From positions 62,001 to 126,000 of the forward strand of contig JAFWKF010000004.1 in assembly GCA_017533605.1 (NCBI GenBank): a DNA stretch of 64,000 nt, read 5' to 3'. Shown piece by piece: positions 56,873 to 64,000 of the stretch; position 1 is the first letter of the stretch; the number at the start of each line of letters is the position of its first letter. The notes beneath the pieces are model-generated. The model had not been told where the DNA came from, ran no database searches, and saw nothing but the letters and a program-made list of their open reading frames with translations. This stretch comes from Candidatus Saccharimonadota bacterium (lineage in GTDB: Bacteria; Patescibacteriota; Saccharimonadia; Saccharimonadales; Saccharimonadaceae). The position numbers were made by a program, and so were the translations under genes.

Positions 56873-58693
56873 TTATTTCAAAACATCTGTATTTGCAATT
56901 AATCTCGCCAAAAATGCCTCTTTGGCGAGATTTGCGTTTTCATTGTCACCCATCCAAGCGCTCAGCGCCGGCGATTGCAAGGCCCGCGAGAATGAAAACG
57001 TCACCGGCCAAGGGAACGGTCCATTTTTTAATACTTCGGCCATGTTTTCCGTTGCTTGTTCTACTCCTTGTCCACCAGATAAAAATGCCACGCCAGCTAA
57101 TTCCTCTGGCACATGTTCTTTTAGCACTTTTGCTGTAGCTTCGCCTACTTCTTGGGCTTCAGATTGCGTTTCGTATTTTTTACCAGCCAGTACCATATTT
57201 ACTTTCAGTACGCAGGCGCTTAGTTTTACATCAAAATCCGCGAGTTTTTCAAACAAACAATCCAGAATTTTGCTAGTTAATTCCGCTGATTGTTTTATAC
57301 TATAATCTCCGTCATAAACTAATTCAGGTTCTACTATTGGCACTAGCCCAGCTAGCTGACATTCCTTGGCATATTCAGCTAAAATCCGACAGTTTTCTTC
57401 AATTGCAAATGCAGACGGCGTCACTATTTCGCCAGTTTCATCTAGTCTCACCTCAAAAGCTGCTCGCCATTTAGCAAATCGTAGTCCCATGATGTAGTAC
57501 TCTTTAAGTCTCTCCGTTAAACCATCTAGTCCTTTAGTATAAGTTTCTTCAGAATCTTCAAATTTCTCTAACCCCTGGTCAACTTTAATCCCAGGGATAA
57601 TTCGCTTTGCGGTCAAGAATTCCACAAAATTTTGCCCGTTATCCGCTAACTGCCGTGCTGTTTCATCAAATAAAATAACTCCATTAACGTATTTTTCCAG
57701 ATCAGGCGTAGTAAACAAAATATTCCGATAGTCCCGCCGGTTTTCGTAAGTGTCCTCAATTCCAAGTTCTTCGAGTTTTTTATGCATCGACCCACCAGAT
57801 TCATCTGCCGCCAAAATCCCCTTTGGTTTTAGCACCATATTTGCTGCCACTAGGTCCAGATTCTCCGCCGAATCAGTGTTTTCAGCAATTTCTTGAAGTT
57901 CGTTCATATCTAACACTGCATTTAGTCGCGAGTTTTCAACATTGACTTTTGCCTTTTTTAAGCTGTCTTCCACTGATTCGCCTAAAACAAATCCACCTAA
58001 AATCGTAGCTGCCGCAACCGAGTATACCGAAAGATGTGTCATCATATCCACTCTTTCAAGCGAAATTTTTTCCTTCAAATTCTCATACGAAAACTGCTTA
58101 TCGGTCAAATAAACCAGTTTTTTATCATCTAAATTAGCAGTTTCTACCGCGCCTGATAGCTCCGAAAACACCAAATCTGCCCGCGGTAGCAAACTATTTA
58201 AATGCATATTATTAAAATCACGTGCATAAAGTACCAATTTTGTATTTGGCGAAACATCAAGATAAGCACTAATCTTTTTTGCAGCATTGTTGTCTAACTC
58301 GGCCGAACGATCTACGTATAAATAATCATAAGGCTCTGCTGGCGGGTCAAAACTAGTGATTCGGTACTCACTTGGCACGAGATAGCTAACCTGTCCATCA
58401 GCAATCATAATATAGCGGTAAGACCTAGGTGCCGAATGCGAAACTAGGCCGTCCTCATTTACGGTTAAATCCGAACCACTTATAGAGGTACTAATCCCCA
58501 TTTTAGAAAGTACTTCTAATGTTACCGCCGCCCCGCCATAACTACTTTCACGGTTAAAAAAGTGGTGTTCGCTAGCGTCAAAACTAAAATCTAGCCATTT
58601 TACATTGCGGTTGTCAGTTTCAAACCCTTCACTCCTAGTGTCAATATTAAGATAAACATCCTTTAAGACATTGCCCACTACCAATATATTCAT
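56873..58693 (-). CDS. Fusion: degenerate PfkB-like sugar kinase + class I fructose-bisphosphate aldolase
   Basis: 606 aa. Residues about 1-265 have a ribokinase/PfkB fold (NILVVGNVLKDVYLNIDTRS, SYGGAAVTLEVLSKMG), but the GAGD anion-hole/catalytic motif is replaced by HLSVYSVAAATILGGFVLG, so kinase activity is doubtful. Residues about 275-606 are a class I aldolase: KGILAADESGGSMHKKLEEL, GLVPIVEPELVYDGDYS, the Schiff-base Lys in LKVNMVLAGKK and FLSGGQGVEQAT. It cleaves fructose-1,6-bisphosphate in glycolysis. TATAAT ends 6 nt before the ATG. It lies next to tpiA, the next step in the pathway. Confidence 0.9.
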   Translation of the reverse strand: MNILVVGNVLKDVYLNIDTRSEGFETDNRNVKWLDFSFDASEHHFFNRESSYGGAAVTLEVLSKMGISTSISGSDLTVNEDGLVSHSAPRSYRYIMIADGQVSYLVPSEYRITSFDPPAEPYDYLYVDRSAELDNNAAKKISAYLDVSPNTKLVLYARDFNNMHLNSLLPRADLVFSELSGAVETANLDDKKLVYLTDKQFSYENLKEKISLERVDMMTHLSVYSVAAATILGGFVLGESVEDSLKKAKVNVENSRLNAVLDMNELQEIAENTDSAENLDLVAANMVLKPKGILAADESGGSMHKKLEELGIEDTYENRRDYRNILFTTPDLEKYVNGVILFDETARQLADNGQNFVEFLTAKRIIPGIKVDQGLEKFEDSEETYTKGLDGLTERLKEYYIMGLRFAKWRAAFEVRLDETGEIVTPSAFAIEENCRILAEYAKECQLAGLVPIVEPELVYDGDYSIKQSAELTSKILDCLFEKLADFDVKLSACVLKVNMVLAGKKYETQSEAQEVGEATAKVLKEHVPEELAGVAFLSGGQGVEQATENMAEVLKNGPFPWPVTFSFSRALQSPALSAWMGDNENANLAKEAFLARLIANTDVLK

Positions 58694-58700
58694 AAGCTTA

Positions 58701-59465
58701 TTATATCACACCCAAGATTCCACGTAGCGCATAACCGGTGTCTTCGTGGTTACGCACCGTGATAGTTTTTATCCCCATCTGTACCACTGGATAATCATTT
58801 CCACCAGGTTGAGTCATATCACCAAAATACAAAATATCAGATTTTTCTACCTTTAATTCTTCAAGCAAATGCGTCATCCCAAACACCTTGTTCATCCCAG
58901 GCGTGATTGCATTAATAGAGGTCGTACCGCCGATTTCGTAGTCAAATTCCGGCGCCAGCTCTTTGCATCTTGCCACGATTTTTTCGCGTTTTTTGCAATC
59001 CGGATCCCATGCATATTTTTCCTCAGTACCAGCCTTTTGGCCTAGGGCAGAGAAGGTCACCTGTGAGAGGCGGTTTTCAATAATTTCATCCCCTGGCTGC
59101 AGTTTGTCTTCTTCCCAATACCCCAGTTCGCGCGCTGCCGTCTCAATCGTCTCAGAAATTTTCTGCACTTGTTCATCAGTTAAGGGGTAATTGTAAACCT
59201 GCTCCCAATCGTTTTTGGCGGTGTCAAAACGATAATATTGTGTGCCTTGCGCCACAAACAGATGCAAATGCGACAACTGCTCCGGAGTAGGATTCGGCAA
59301 TTCATTCACAATTTGTACCAAAAATTGGTCAAATTTTTGCCCCGAAATCGGACAGACCTCAAAATGGTCTAAACACTTTAATAAAAGCTCGGCAATATCT
59401 GAAGTAATAGGGGTCTTTGCCACATTTAAAGTTTGGTCTATATCAAATGCTAATACTTTTTTCAT
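58701..59465 (-). CDS. HAD-IIB phosphatase, phosphomannomutase-like
   Basis: 254 aa. Motif I KVLAFDIDQTLN, PISGQKFDQFL, SQVTFSALGQKAG, DPDCKKREKI, GGTTSINAITPGMNK and ILYFGDMTQPGGNDYPV match the HAD-IIB group, notably eukaryotic-type phosphomannomutase and related phosphatases. Substrate likely a sugar phosphate. Divergent from tpiA with shared promoter region. It sits 8 bp upstream of the aldolase fusion on the same strand, and each has its own TATAAT. Confidence 0.8.
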   Translation of the reverse strand: MKKVLAFDIDQTLNVAKTPITSDIAELLLKCLDHFEVCPISGQKFDQFLVQIVNELPNPTPEQLSHLHLFVAQGTQYYRFDTAKNDWEQVYNYPLTDEQVQKISETIETAARELGYWEEDKLQPGDEIIENRLSQVTFSALGQKAGTEEKYAWDPDCKKREKIVARCKELAPEFDYEIGGTTSINAITPGMNKVFGMTHLLEELKVEKSDILYFGDMTQPGGNDYPVVQMGIKTITVRNHEDTGYALRGILGVI

Positions 59466-59474
59466 AATAATTCA

Positions 59475-59492
59475 ATTATAGCATGCTATAAT
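59475..59492. promoter_or_regulatory. Back-to-back divergent -10 boxes forming an 18-bp palindrome
   Basis: ATTATAGCATGCTATAAT: TATAAT on the minus strand (59475-59480) drives the HAD gene, TATAAT on the plus strand (59487-59492) drives tpiA, with both extended TGC elements in the shared GCATGC centre. One polymerase footprint would cover both. Confidence 0.75.
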
Positions 59493-59498
59493 AAAATC

Positions 59499-60269
59499 AT
59501 GAGAACATATATCGTGGGCAATTGGAAGCTGAATTTTACTGTCGGCGAAGCTTCCATCTATCTTCATAAAATCATAAAAAAGATGTCAAATTACCGAGAT
59601 ATAGAGGTCGTAGTAGCTCCTTCTACTATTGCCCTGCAGCCATTATCTCTTCAAGTAGACCGTCACAAGATTAAACTTGCCGCCCAAAACGCTTTTTACC
59701 GTGATTATGGTGCCTTTACTGGTGAAACCTCTTTTTCTCAGCTCCGCGGCATCGCTGATTATTGTATCATTGGTCACTCCGAACGCCGTTATATCTTTGG
59801 CGAAACCGACAAAACCATCCAAAAAAAGGTCGCCGCCGCCATTCGCAACAAAATCACCCCTATTCTTTGTATCGGCGAGACCGAATCCGAACGCGCCTTT
59901 GGTGAAACCAAGGACGTAATTAAAGATCAACTAGTCGGTGGTCTATCAGAGGTCGGGGACGATGATATCGACAAGGTAATCATTGCCTACGAACCAGTTT
60001 GGGCGATTTCTTCTACTAAGGCCTCTAAACTTGCCTCCCCAGATGAAATTGCCGATGCAGTTGCCCTAATTCGCGAAATTCTCACCGATATTTATGGCAA
60101 AAAAGTTGCCGAAGCCACCCCAGTTTTGTTTGGTGGTAGTGTTAGTCCCTCAAACGCCGGCGCCTATCTCACCGTCCCGGGCGTAAACGGCCTCTTAATT
60201 GGTGGCTCTAGTTTGATTCTTAGCGAATTTACTGATATAATTGACATAGCAAAAAGAGTACACTCATGA
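59499..60269 (+). CDS. tpiA: Triosephosphate isomerase
   Basis: 256 aa, normal length. Lys in VGNWKLNFT, His in IIGHSERRYIFGETD, catalytic Glu in IIAYEPVWAISS and phosphate loops FGGSVSPSNAG and GLLIGGSS. It interconverts DHAP and G3P downstream of aldolase. The ATG is 6 nt after TATAAT (59487-59492): leaderless. The next gene overlaps by 4 bp (ATGA). Confidence 0.97.
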   Translation: MRTYIVGNWKLNFTVGEASIYLHKIIKKMSNYRDIEVVVAPSTIALQPLSLQVDRHKIKLAAQNAFYRDYGAFTGETSFSQLRGIADYCIIGHSERRYIFGETDKTIQKKVAAAIRNKITPILCIGETESERAFGETKDVIKDQLVGGLSEVGDDDIDKVIIAYEPVWAISSTKASKLASPDEIADAVALIREILTDIYGKKVAEATPVLFGGSVSPSNAGAYLTVPGVNGLLIGGSSLILSEFTDIIDIAKRVHS

Positions 60270-60862
60270 GTAAATATATGGATTTTGCCCCAGCCAGGGC
60301 GACAAAAGCTGTTTCTAAACCTGCTAAGACTTCTCAACCTAGCAAGGTTGTTAAGCCTACCCCTAAATCTACCCCCAAACCAGCCGCAAAGCCCGCTGCT
60401 AAACCCGCCAAATCTGCTCCCGCCCTCGGCGTAGTAGAAGAAATCACCCCTAGAAATACCCCTAGTTCTATTCCTAAGCGCCCTCTTGGTACGCCGGCTC
60501 ATTTTAATACGCCTAAATCCGCTATTTCCTCAGCAAAGGCTCAAAAAGTAGGGAATCAAAAACCCACTTCCACCCCTGTTAAATCTGTGGAAAAACCTGC
60601 GAAAAACCCCAAAACCGACGATTCTACCTACAAACCCCCAAAAACTCCGTTTATTAATCTCGACAAGGTTAAAAAACGCCCTCTTTCAAAGAATGTCTAT
60701 CGAAAAGAAGTCAAAGTTCCGAAAGAAGAGCCTAAAGGCCCAGTCACAATTATCGCCAAACCCGAAAAAGACAGCCATATTAGCTTAATTGTCACAGTTA
60801 TTATCACTATTATACTAGGGGCAGTAGCTGGCACTATTGCCTTCCTTCTCCTTCCTAAATAA
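60266..60862 (+). CDS. Lys/Pro/Ala-rich protein with C-terminal TM anchor
   Basis: 198 aa. A long basic disordered region (KPAAKPAAKPAKSAPALG, TPKSTPKPA), then KKRPLSKNVYRKEVKVPKEE and one C-terminal TM (about 172-195, LIVTVIITIILGAVAGTIAF). This is a tail-anchored protein with a basic cytoplasmic tail, likely to bind DNA, RNA or acidic partners at the membrane. Translationally coupled to tpiA. Function unknown. Confidence 0.65.
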   Translation: MSKYMDFAPARATKAVSKPAKTSQPSKVVKPTPKSTPKPAAKPAAKPAKSAPALGVVEEITPRNTPSSIPKRPLGTPAHFNTPKSAISSAKAQKVGNQKPTSTPVKSVEKPAKNPKTDDSTYKPPKTPFINLDKVKKRPLSKNVYRKEVKVPKEEPKGPVTIIAKPEKDSHISLIVTVIITIILGAVAGTIAFLLLPK

Positions 60863-60888
60863 TCCTTTTTATGATATAATAAACATAT

Positions 60889-60966
60889 GGTGGGATTAGC
60901 TCAGATGGTTAGAGCGTCTGATTGTGGTCCAGAAGGTCGTCGGTTCGATCCCGATATCCCACCCCA
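60889..60966 (+). tRNA. tRNA-His (anticodon GTG)
   Basis: The 8-bp acceptor GGTGGGAT/ATCCCACC includes the encoded G-1 paired with C73, the identity mark of tRNA-His. Loop TTGTGGT (GTG). The anticodon stem TCTGA/CCAGA closes with an A-C mismatch next to the loop. Encoded CCA. TATAAT at 60875-60880 serves this and the next tRNA. Confidence 0.94.
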
Positions 60967-60971
60967 TATCC

Positions 60972-61046
60972 GCGGGTGTAGTACAGCGGTTAGTATGCAA
61001 GTTTTCCAAACTTGAGATAGGGTTTCGACTACCCTCACCCGCACCA
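60972..61046 (+). tRNA. tRNA-Gly (anticodon TCC)
   Basis: Acceptor GCGGGTG/CACCCGC, anticodon stem CAAGT/ACTTG with loop TTTCCAA (TCC), T-loop TTCGACT, encoded CCA. 5 bp after tRNA-His, so both come from one transcript. Confidence 0.97.
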
Positions 61047-61054
61047 GAGAAAGT

Positions 61055-61082
61055 AAAAATAAGCCTCCGTGCTTATTTTTTG
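61055..61082 (+). terminator. Rho-independent terminator of the tRNA pair
   Basis: AAAAATAAGC-CTCCGT-GCTTATTTTTT just after tRNA-Gly. Confidence 0.9.
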
Positions 61083-61099
61083 TTTTTATGTTTTAACTA

Positions 61100-61128
61100 T
61101 TGACTTTTTAAACAAAGTGTGCTATAAT
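61100..61128 (+). promoter_or_regulatory. Promoter of the 158-aa accessory gene
   Basis: TTGACT (61100-61105), 17 bp, TATAAT (61123-61128), with CAAAGTGTGCTA in front of the -10, matching the same motif at 24229-24239 and 61764-61774. Confidence 0.85.
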
Positions 61129-61177
61129 AAACAAAAGTTGCAATTTAACATCAGAAATTATTTAAAGGAGGAAATAC

Positions 61178-61654
61178 ATGGGTAAATGGCAGACTACCAC
61201 CGAGACCACGACCACTCAGGCGGTCAAACGAGAAACAATCGCAAGTCTCACCAAGAAACTTTCCAAACTGAGGCAGGAAACCACCGACGCCCTCTCTGCC
61301 GCCGCCGACCGCTGCGAAGCGATCGACGCGAGATTAGACGGGATTGAGCATCGGCTGGATAGACTGGAAACCTGTGAGCCTACTCCTGCTCCCGTAGAGC
61401 CCGAGCCCGAGGAAACGGCGCCCGCGGAGGAATCCGTGGAACAGATCGAAGCCCCGCAGCAGCGGGTGTCCAAAAAGGGGTATATCCCCAGTGCTCCTTG
61501 GCCGGAATACAATGGGCGGCCTTTTAAATGGCCTTCTGAGGCCATGCAGGCATCCAGGGACGGAGACTTCACAATTCGCCACTACTGGCTGAACGAGGAC
61601 GGAAGCTATGGAGAGGAGATCATCGGTAAGGAGATGAACTTCCTTACCAGGTAA
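61178..61654 (+). CDS. 158-aa coiled-coil protein with C-terminal domain, accessory
   Basis: A coiled coil (about 18-68, TIASLTKKLSKLRQETTDAL, IDARLDGIEHRLDRLETCE), a Pro/Glu linker (about 70-100) and a C-terminal domain of about 50 aa with aromatic residues (GYIPSAPWPEYNGRPFKWPS, IRHYWLNEDGSYGEE). Cytoplasmic, no TM. Codon use (GCG, CGG, GAG, CTG) differs clearly from core genes of the window. Strong AAAGGAGGAAA ribosome site, leader about 45 nt. No recognised family. Confidence 0.65.
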   Translation: MGKWQTTTETTTTQAVKRETIASLTKKLSKLRQETTDALSAAADRCEAIDARLDGIEHRLDRLETCEPTPAPVEPEPEETAPAEESVEQIEAPQQRVSKKGYIPSAPWPEYNGRPFKWPSEAMQASRDGDFTIRHYWLNEDGSYGEEIIGKEMNFLTR

Positions 61655-61680
61655 TCCTGGCCCAATGCAACTATCAACTA

Positions 61681-61706
61681 AGCCCGATCTTTTGACCGGG
61701 CTTTTT
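61681..61706 (+). terminator. Rho-independent terminator
   Basis: AGCCCG...CGGGCT hairpin with a T run, 26 bp after the stop of the 158-aa gene. Confidence 0.9.
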
Positions 61707-61749
61707 CATGCTATCAAATAGACATAAGCGCAAATATCTGTTATATATC

Positions 61750-61778
61750 TTGACAAAAAGCCAAAAGTGTGATACAAT
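61750..61778 (+). promoter_or_regulatory. Promoter of the 591-aa membrane protein
   Basis: TTGACA (61750-61755), 17 bp, TACAAT (61773-61778) with AAAAGTGTGATA at the -10. Confidence 0.85.
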
Positions 61779-61784
61779 GGAAAC

Positions 61785-61943
61785 AGTCTGAGTTTTAGTG
61801 TTTTTTTAAACAACGATGACCATTAACAACCAAATCATCCCAGATTTCAATCATTGAAATCTGTTTTGAATATATGCAACACTCCAACTCCCCGCTTCTG
61901 GGGGCGTTGGCCTCCAGACACTAATTGAAAGGAGGTCGACGCT
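61785..61943 (+). promoter_or_regulatory. Long structured 5' leader
   Basis: About 160 nt from the expected start site to the ATG at 61944. Two clear hairpins: AGATTTCAATCATTGAAATCT (about 61841-61861), and CCAAC-TCCCC...GGGGG-CGTTGG (about 61886-61912). AAAGGAGG ends the leader. It is unusual in a genome with mainly leaderless first genes, so it may control translation or mRNA stability; it matches no riboswitch I know. Confidence 0.5.
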
Positions 61944-63719
61944 ATGTTGACTTTAATCGGTTGTATCATTCTGGGAATCGTCATCTTCATCCTGATGATG
62001 ATGGCTTTCCCGCTGTTCAACGACAGCAAAATTGTCGTAACTTGCGACGAAAACGATGAAGACAGCAAGGTCGTTCGCCGCTATCACTACGATGGCCACG
62101 AGATTGGCACCGCTGCCGTAGTCGCTGCCGTAGTCGCTATATGTAATTTCATGGTTTTGAAATTACCAGTCGGCTTTTGGGGGATCGGTATCATCCCGCT
62201 GGTCGTGATGCTATTCTTTATGTGGCGTCTGGCCAAGTGGTGGTACGAGGAAGGGAAGACAATTAAGGGAATGATTCCTCTCATTATTTTGGAAATCATT
62301 TTCTTCTTTGTCTCTAAGGGAGCGGCCCATCTTTTCGCGGCCATTATCCCTAGCACCTTCTGGGGATCGGTAGTGACTACCATCCCTACCTTGGCTTTGA
62401 TAGCCAGCATCGGTTTTATGGTAATCGATTATTTTTATTACTGTTACAGAAAGACCGATGAGACTGATGGGGCGGCCCTGCTCCATCATGTCATTGGCGT
62501 CATCGCCATCGTGGTGACCACTATTCTGCTCATCTGTGCAATTGCAAGTGGCGTGAAGTGGGGGTATCTTCAATCTCCCCACGATACTCATGTAGCTAAT
62601 GCAGAAGATGTGGCAGAAACCGAGCCCGAAACCGAGCCCGAAACCGAAGAGGAGACCACCCCGGCCGTCTGGTACAGTTTCTACAACACGGAACTGTTAT
62701 CCGATGACGACCCGGATAATGATCTTTTCTTTGGTAGCAACCCCTATGAGGAGGGCAAAGACGCCGAGTTTTATGATGAAGTCTTTCGAGACCGTTTAAA
62801 GGTTGACCCTGCACTGGCAGCTGCCGACATGGCATGGCTGGACGCCAACGTAGGCACGAGATTCATGGGAGAATTCTATGAATCCTGTCACGAAGACTGG
62901 GCTCTCGCCATGAACTCGGCCAAGGAGCGTTTCATGGAAGATCAGGAAAATTATTACGCATCGCTGCATGCGTTTTTCCGCTTCCTTGATCGCGCCACGG
63001 TACGCGTCGAGTATCGTGAAAATGCCATGGACGACCAAATGTTCTTTAATCCGGATACAACCAACAATGTCCCTGACATTGTTGTTCTGGAAACCCATGA
63101 GCATAGCGGTTGGTTCATTGTGTATTCATTCACGATTAAGGGCGAGGTGTTTGACGTGGCTTACCGCATCGACTGCGGTTTTCAGCCCACCGATGTTGAG
63201 GATGTAATGAATATCACTCCTCAGCCTCAGCCCACGCCGGCTCCCACGCCTCAGCCTCAGCCTACGCCCACTCCGACTCCTACGCCGGAGCCTGAGACCG
63301 AGCCCGAGACCGGGCCGCATCGGCCGCCGAAAGATCCTACACAGGGCACACAGGGTAATGTCGTCGCACCTAACGACGACACTGGTCCTGGACCGGATAC
63401 TAATTCTGGTGTAGGAAGCACCACCTCCTCTGCGGATCGTCCCGATACGTCCACCAGCTATTCGTCCTACGACGAATATGCTTCGGCTATCGACGAGTTG
63501 GAGTCTATCAACTCCACGCAGAGGGTGGGTGGCAACTCTAATGCGCCGTCCACGCCTGCGACGTCCACGAACACCAACGTGGATAATAACGCAGTTTCCG
63601 GCAACGGCGGCGCGGGTGTAGACACCCCGACGGCTACGTCGCCACTCGCGACAAACGCTGCCACCGGAGAGACAATTTCGAATAGTCCCGCAGAGGCATG
63701 GGGAGGCCCCCTGGACTAA
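61944..63719 (+). CDS. Six-TM protein with large Pro/Thr-rich exported domain, accessory
   Basis: 591 aa. Six TM segments in the first about 200 residues (e.g. IGCIILGIVIFILMMMAF, GIGIIPLVVMLFFMW, VIAIVVTTILLICAIASG), then an exported domain (about 225-420) with a Trp- and Tyr-rich folded part, a PQPTPTPTPTPEPE spacer and a Gly/Ser/Thr-rich C-terminal region with PKDPTQGTQGN, which resembles tails of DUF6550-like Firmicutes proteins as far as I recall. GC-rich codon use suggests transfer. Its function is unknown; a surface or host-contact role is plausible. Confidence 0.65.
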   Translation: MLTLIGCIILGIVIFILMMMAFPLFNDSKIVVTCDENDEDSKVVRRYHYDGHEIGTAAVVAAVVAICNFMVLKLPVGFWGIGIIPLVVMLFFMWRLAKWWYEEGKTIKGMIPLIILEIIFFFVSKGAAHLFAAIIPSTFWGSVVTTIPTLALIASIGFMVIDYFYYCYRKTDETDGAALLHHVIGVIAIVVTTILLICAIASGVKWGYLQSPHDTHVANAEDVAETEPETEPETEEETTPAVWYSFYNTELLSDDDPDNDLFFGSNPYEEGKDAEFYDEVFRDRLKVDPALAAADMAWLDANVGTRFMGEFYESCHEDWALAMNSAKERFMEDQENYYASLHAFFRFLDRATVRVEYRENAMDDQMFFNPDTTNNVPDIVVLETHEHSGWFIVYSFTIKGEVFDVAYRIDCGFQPTDVEDVMNITPQPQPTPAPTPQPQPTPTPTPTPEPETEPETGPHRPPKDPTQGTQGNVVAPNDDTGPGPDTNSGVGSTTSSADRPDTSTSYSSYDEYASAIDELESINSTQRVGGNSNAPSTPATSTNTNVDNNAVSGNGGAGVDTPTATSPLATNAATGETISNSPAEAWGGPLD

Positions 63720-63744
63720 TTCGATTGTTGCATATAAATTGAAC

Positions 63745-63829
63745 GGTAGAGCCATGGCGAGGATGGCCTAGTACATTATTTCGTACATTATTTAAAGTGT
63801 CCGGCGACCAACTGGTCGCCGGCTCTACC
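63745..63829. repeat. Intergenic inverted repeat with competing hairpins
   Basis: The outer arms GGTAGAGCC (63745-63753) and GGCTCTACC (63821-63829) can pair, but the strong hairpin CCGGCGACCA-AC-TGGTCGCCGG (63801-63822) uses the same GG, so the two folds exclude each other at the base. Between them is a direct repeat TACATTATTT x2. Region 63720-63927 has no gene otherwise. There is no T run, so it is not a standard terminator. Confidence 0.65.
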
Positions 63830-63927
63830 CATGAACTTGAAATTTGAGATGATTTGGTTGCTACAGACGAATATTAACAATTCGGCGAGCAATGTGAAGA
63901 TATATTAATCATTAAGAAAGGATTATT

Positions 63928-64000
63928 ATGAATAAAATCTATAAGAGCGTCCTTAGCGCCAGCGCAGCTGTCGCTATCATTGGCGCTAGTTTGACTCCAG
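63928..64000 (+). CDS. Secreted protein, N-terminal part (cut by window edge)
   Basis: The first 24 codons read MNKIYKSVLSASAAVAIIGA then SLTP: a signal peptide with basic n-region and hydrophobic core. AAAGGATT lies about 7 nt before the ATG. The gene continues past the window; the product is unknown. Confidence 0.65.
   Translation, partial: MNKIYKSVLSASAAVAIIGASLTP

Noticed and set aside
60266-60640. Tandem DNA repeats suggested by the KPAAK-rich protein segment
   Set aside because: The amino-acid bias is strong but the nucleotide sequence is not a regular tandem repeat.
1-64000. CRISPR array
   Set aside because: I saw no regularly spaced direct repeats with unique spacers and no cas genes; the repeats here are palindromic and dispersed.

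Overview
The window looks like chromosome from a host-associated Candidate Phyla Radiation (Patescibacteria) bacterium, most likely Saccharibacteria (TM7). I infer this from the very compact layout (overlapping genes, intergenic gaps mostly under 100 bp), the moderate-to-low GC content, the many short or degenerate versions of core proteins, the TM-anchored Clp ATPase, the type IV pilus parts, the LPxTG-type surface protein, and the absence of any amino-acid or cofactor biosynthesis operon in 64 kb. The phylum is not proven: no 16S rRNA gene is present.

Layout. 0-10 kb: dnaG-rpoD, a VirB2-like small membrane protein, a lipid-kinase-like protein, P-loop and APH-family kinases, polA, and a small protein carrying an NrdD-like glycyl-radical motif. 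10-21 kb: mutM-holA, rpsT, a DHH-like protein without its motif, tRNA-Asp, rpsU, adk-map, ftsA, a surface-protein fragment, ftsZ-nrdR, mscS. 21-28 kb: ileS and a surface-protein cluster (acidic single-TM protein, LPxTG protein). 28-36 kb: rplU, parA-parB, lepB, htrA, tRNA-Ser, pyrG. 36-46 kb: membrane-anchored Clp ATPase, pilB, tRNA-Arg followed by a predicted type II restriction-modification pair, aspS, a DsbA-like protein. 46-54 kb: tRNA-Ile(UAU), an FtsB-like protein, three pilin/PilX-like proteins, initiator tRNA, flavoprotein oxidoreductase, lamin-tail-like surface protein. 54-61 kb: adenylate-kinase-like protein, CIRCE-hrcA-grpE, bL25, a fused PfkB-like/class I aldolase, HAD phosphatase, tpiA, tRNA-His and tRNA-Gly. 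61-64 kb: accessory secreted/membrane genes whose codon use is visibly more GC-rich than that of the core genes.

Three window-wide patterns stand out. (1) Transcription: at least 21 first-in-operon genes have a -10 box, usually an extended TGNTATAAT, ending 6-8 nt before the start codon, so their mRNAs should be leaderless. Downstream operon genes instead carry Shine-Dalgarno sequences. This rule also fixes several ambiguous starts. (2) Palindromic elements: one family with three copies has conserved outer arms and an inner stem that differs in each copy but stays perfectly paired. One copy, and two unrelated palindromes, lie in frame inside the lipid-kinase, polA and ileS genes. (3) Loss of cysteine/metal sites: DnaG, NrdR and PilB have lost all their zinc-ligand cysteines, and a Lpd-like flavoprotein and a thioredoxin-like protein lack their redox cysteines, while MutM and the HNH nuclease keep theirs.
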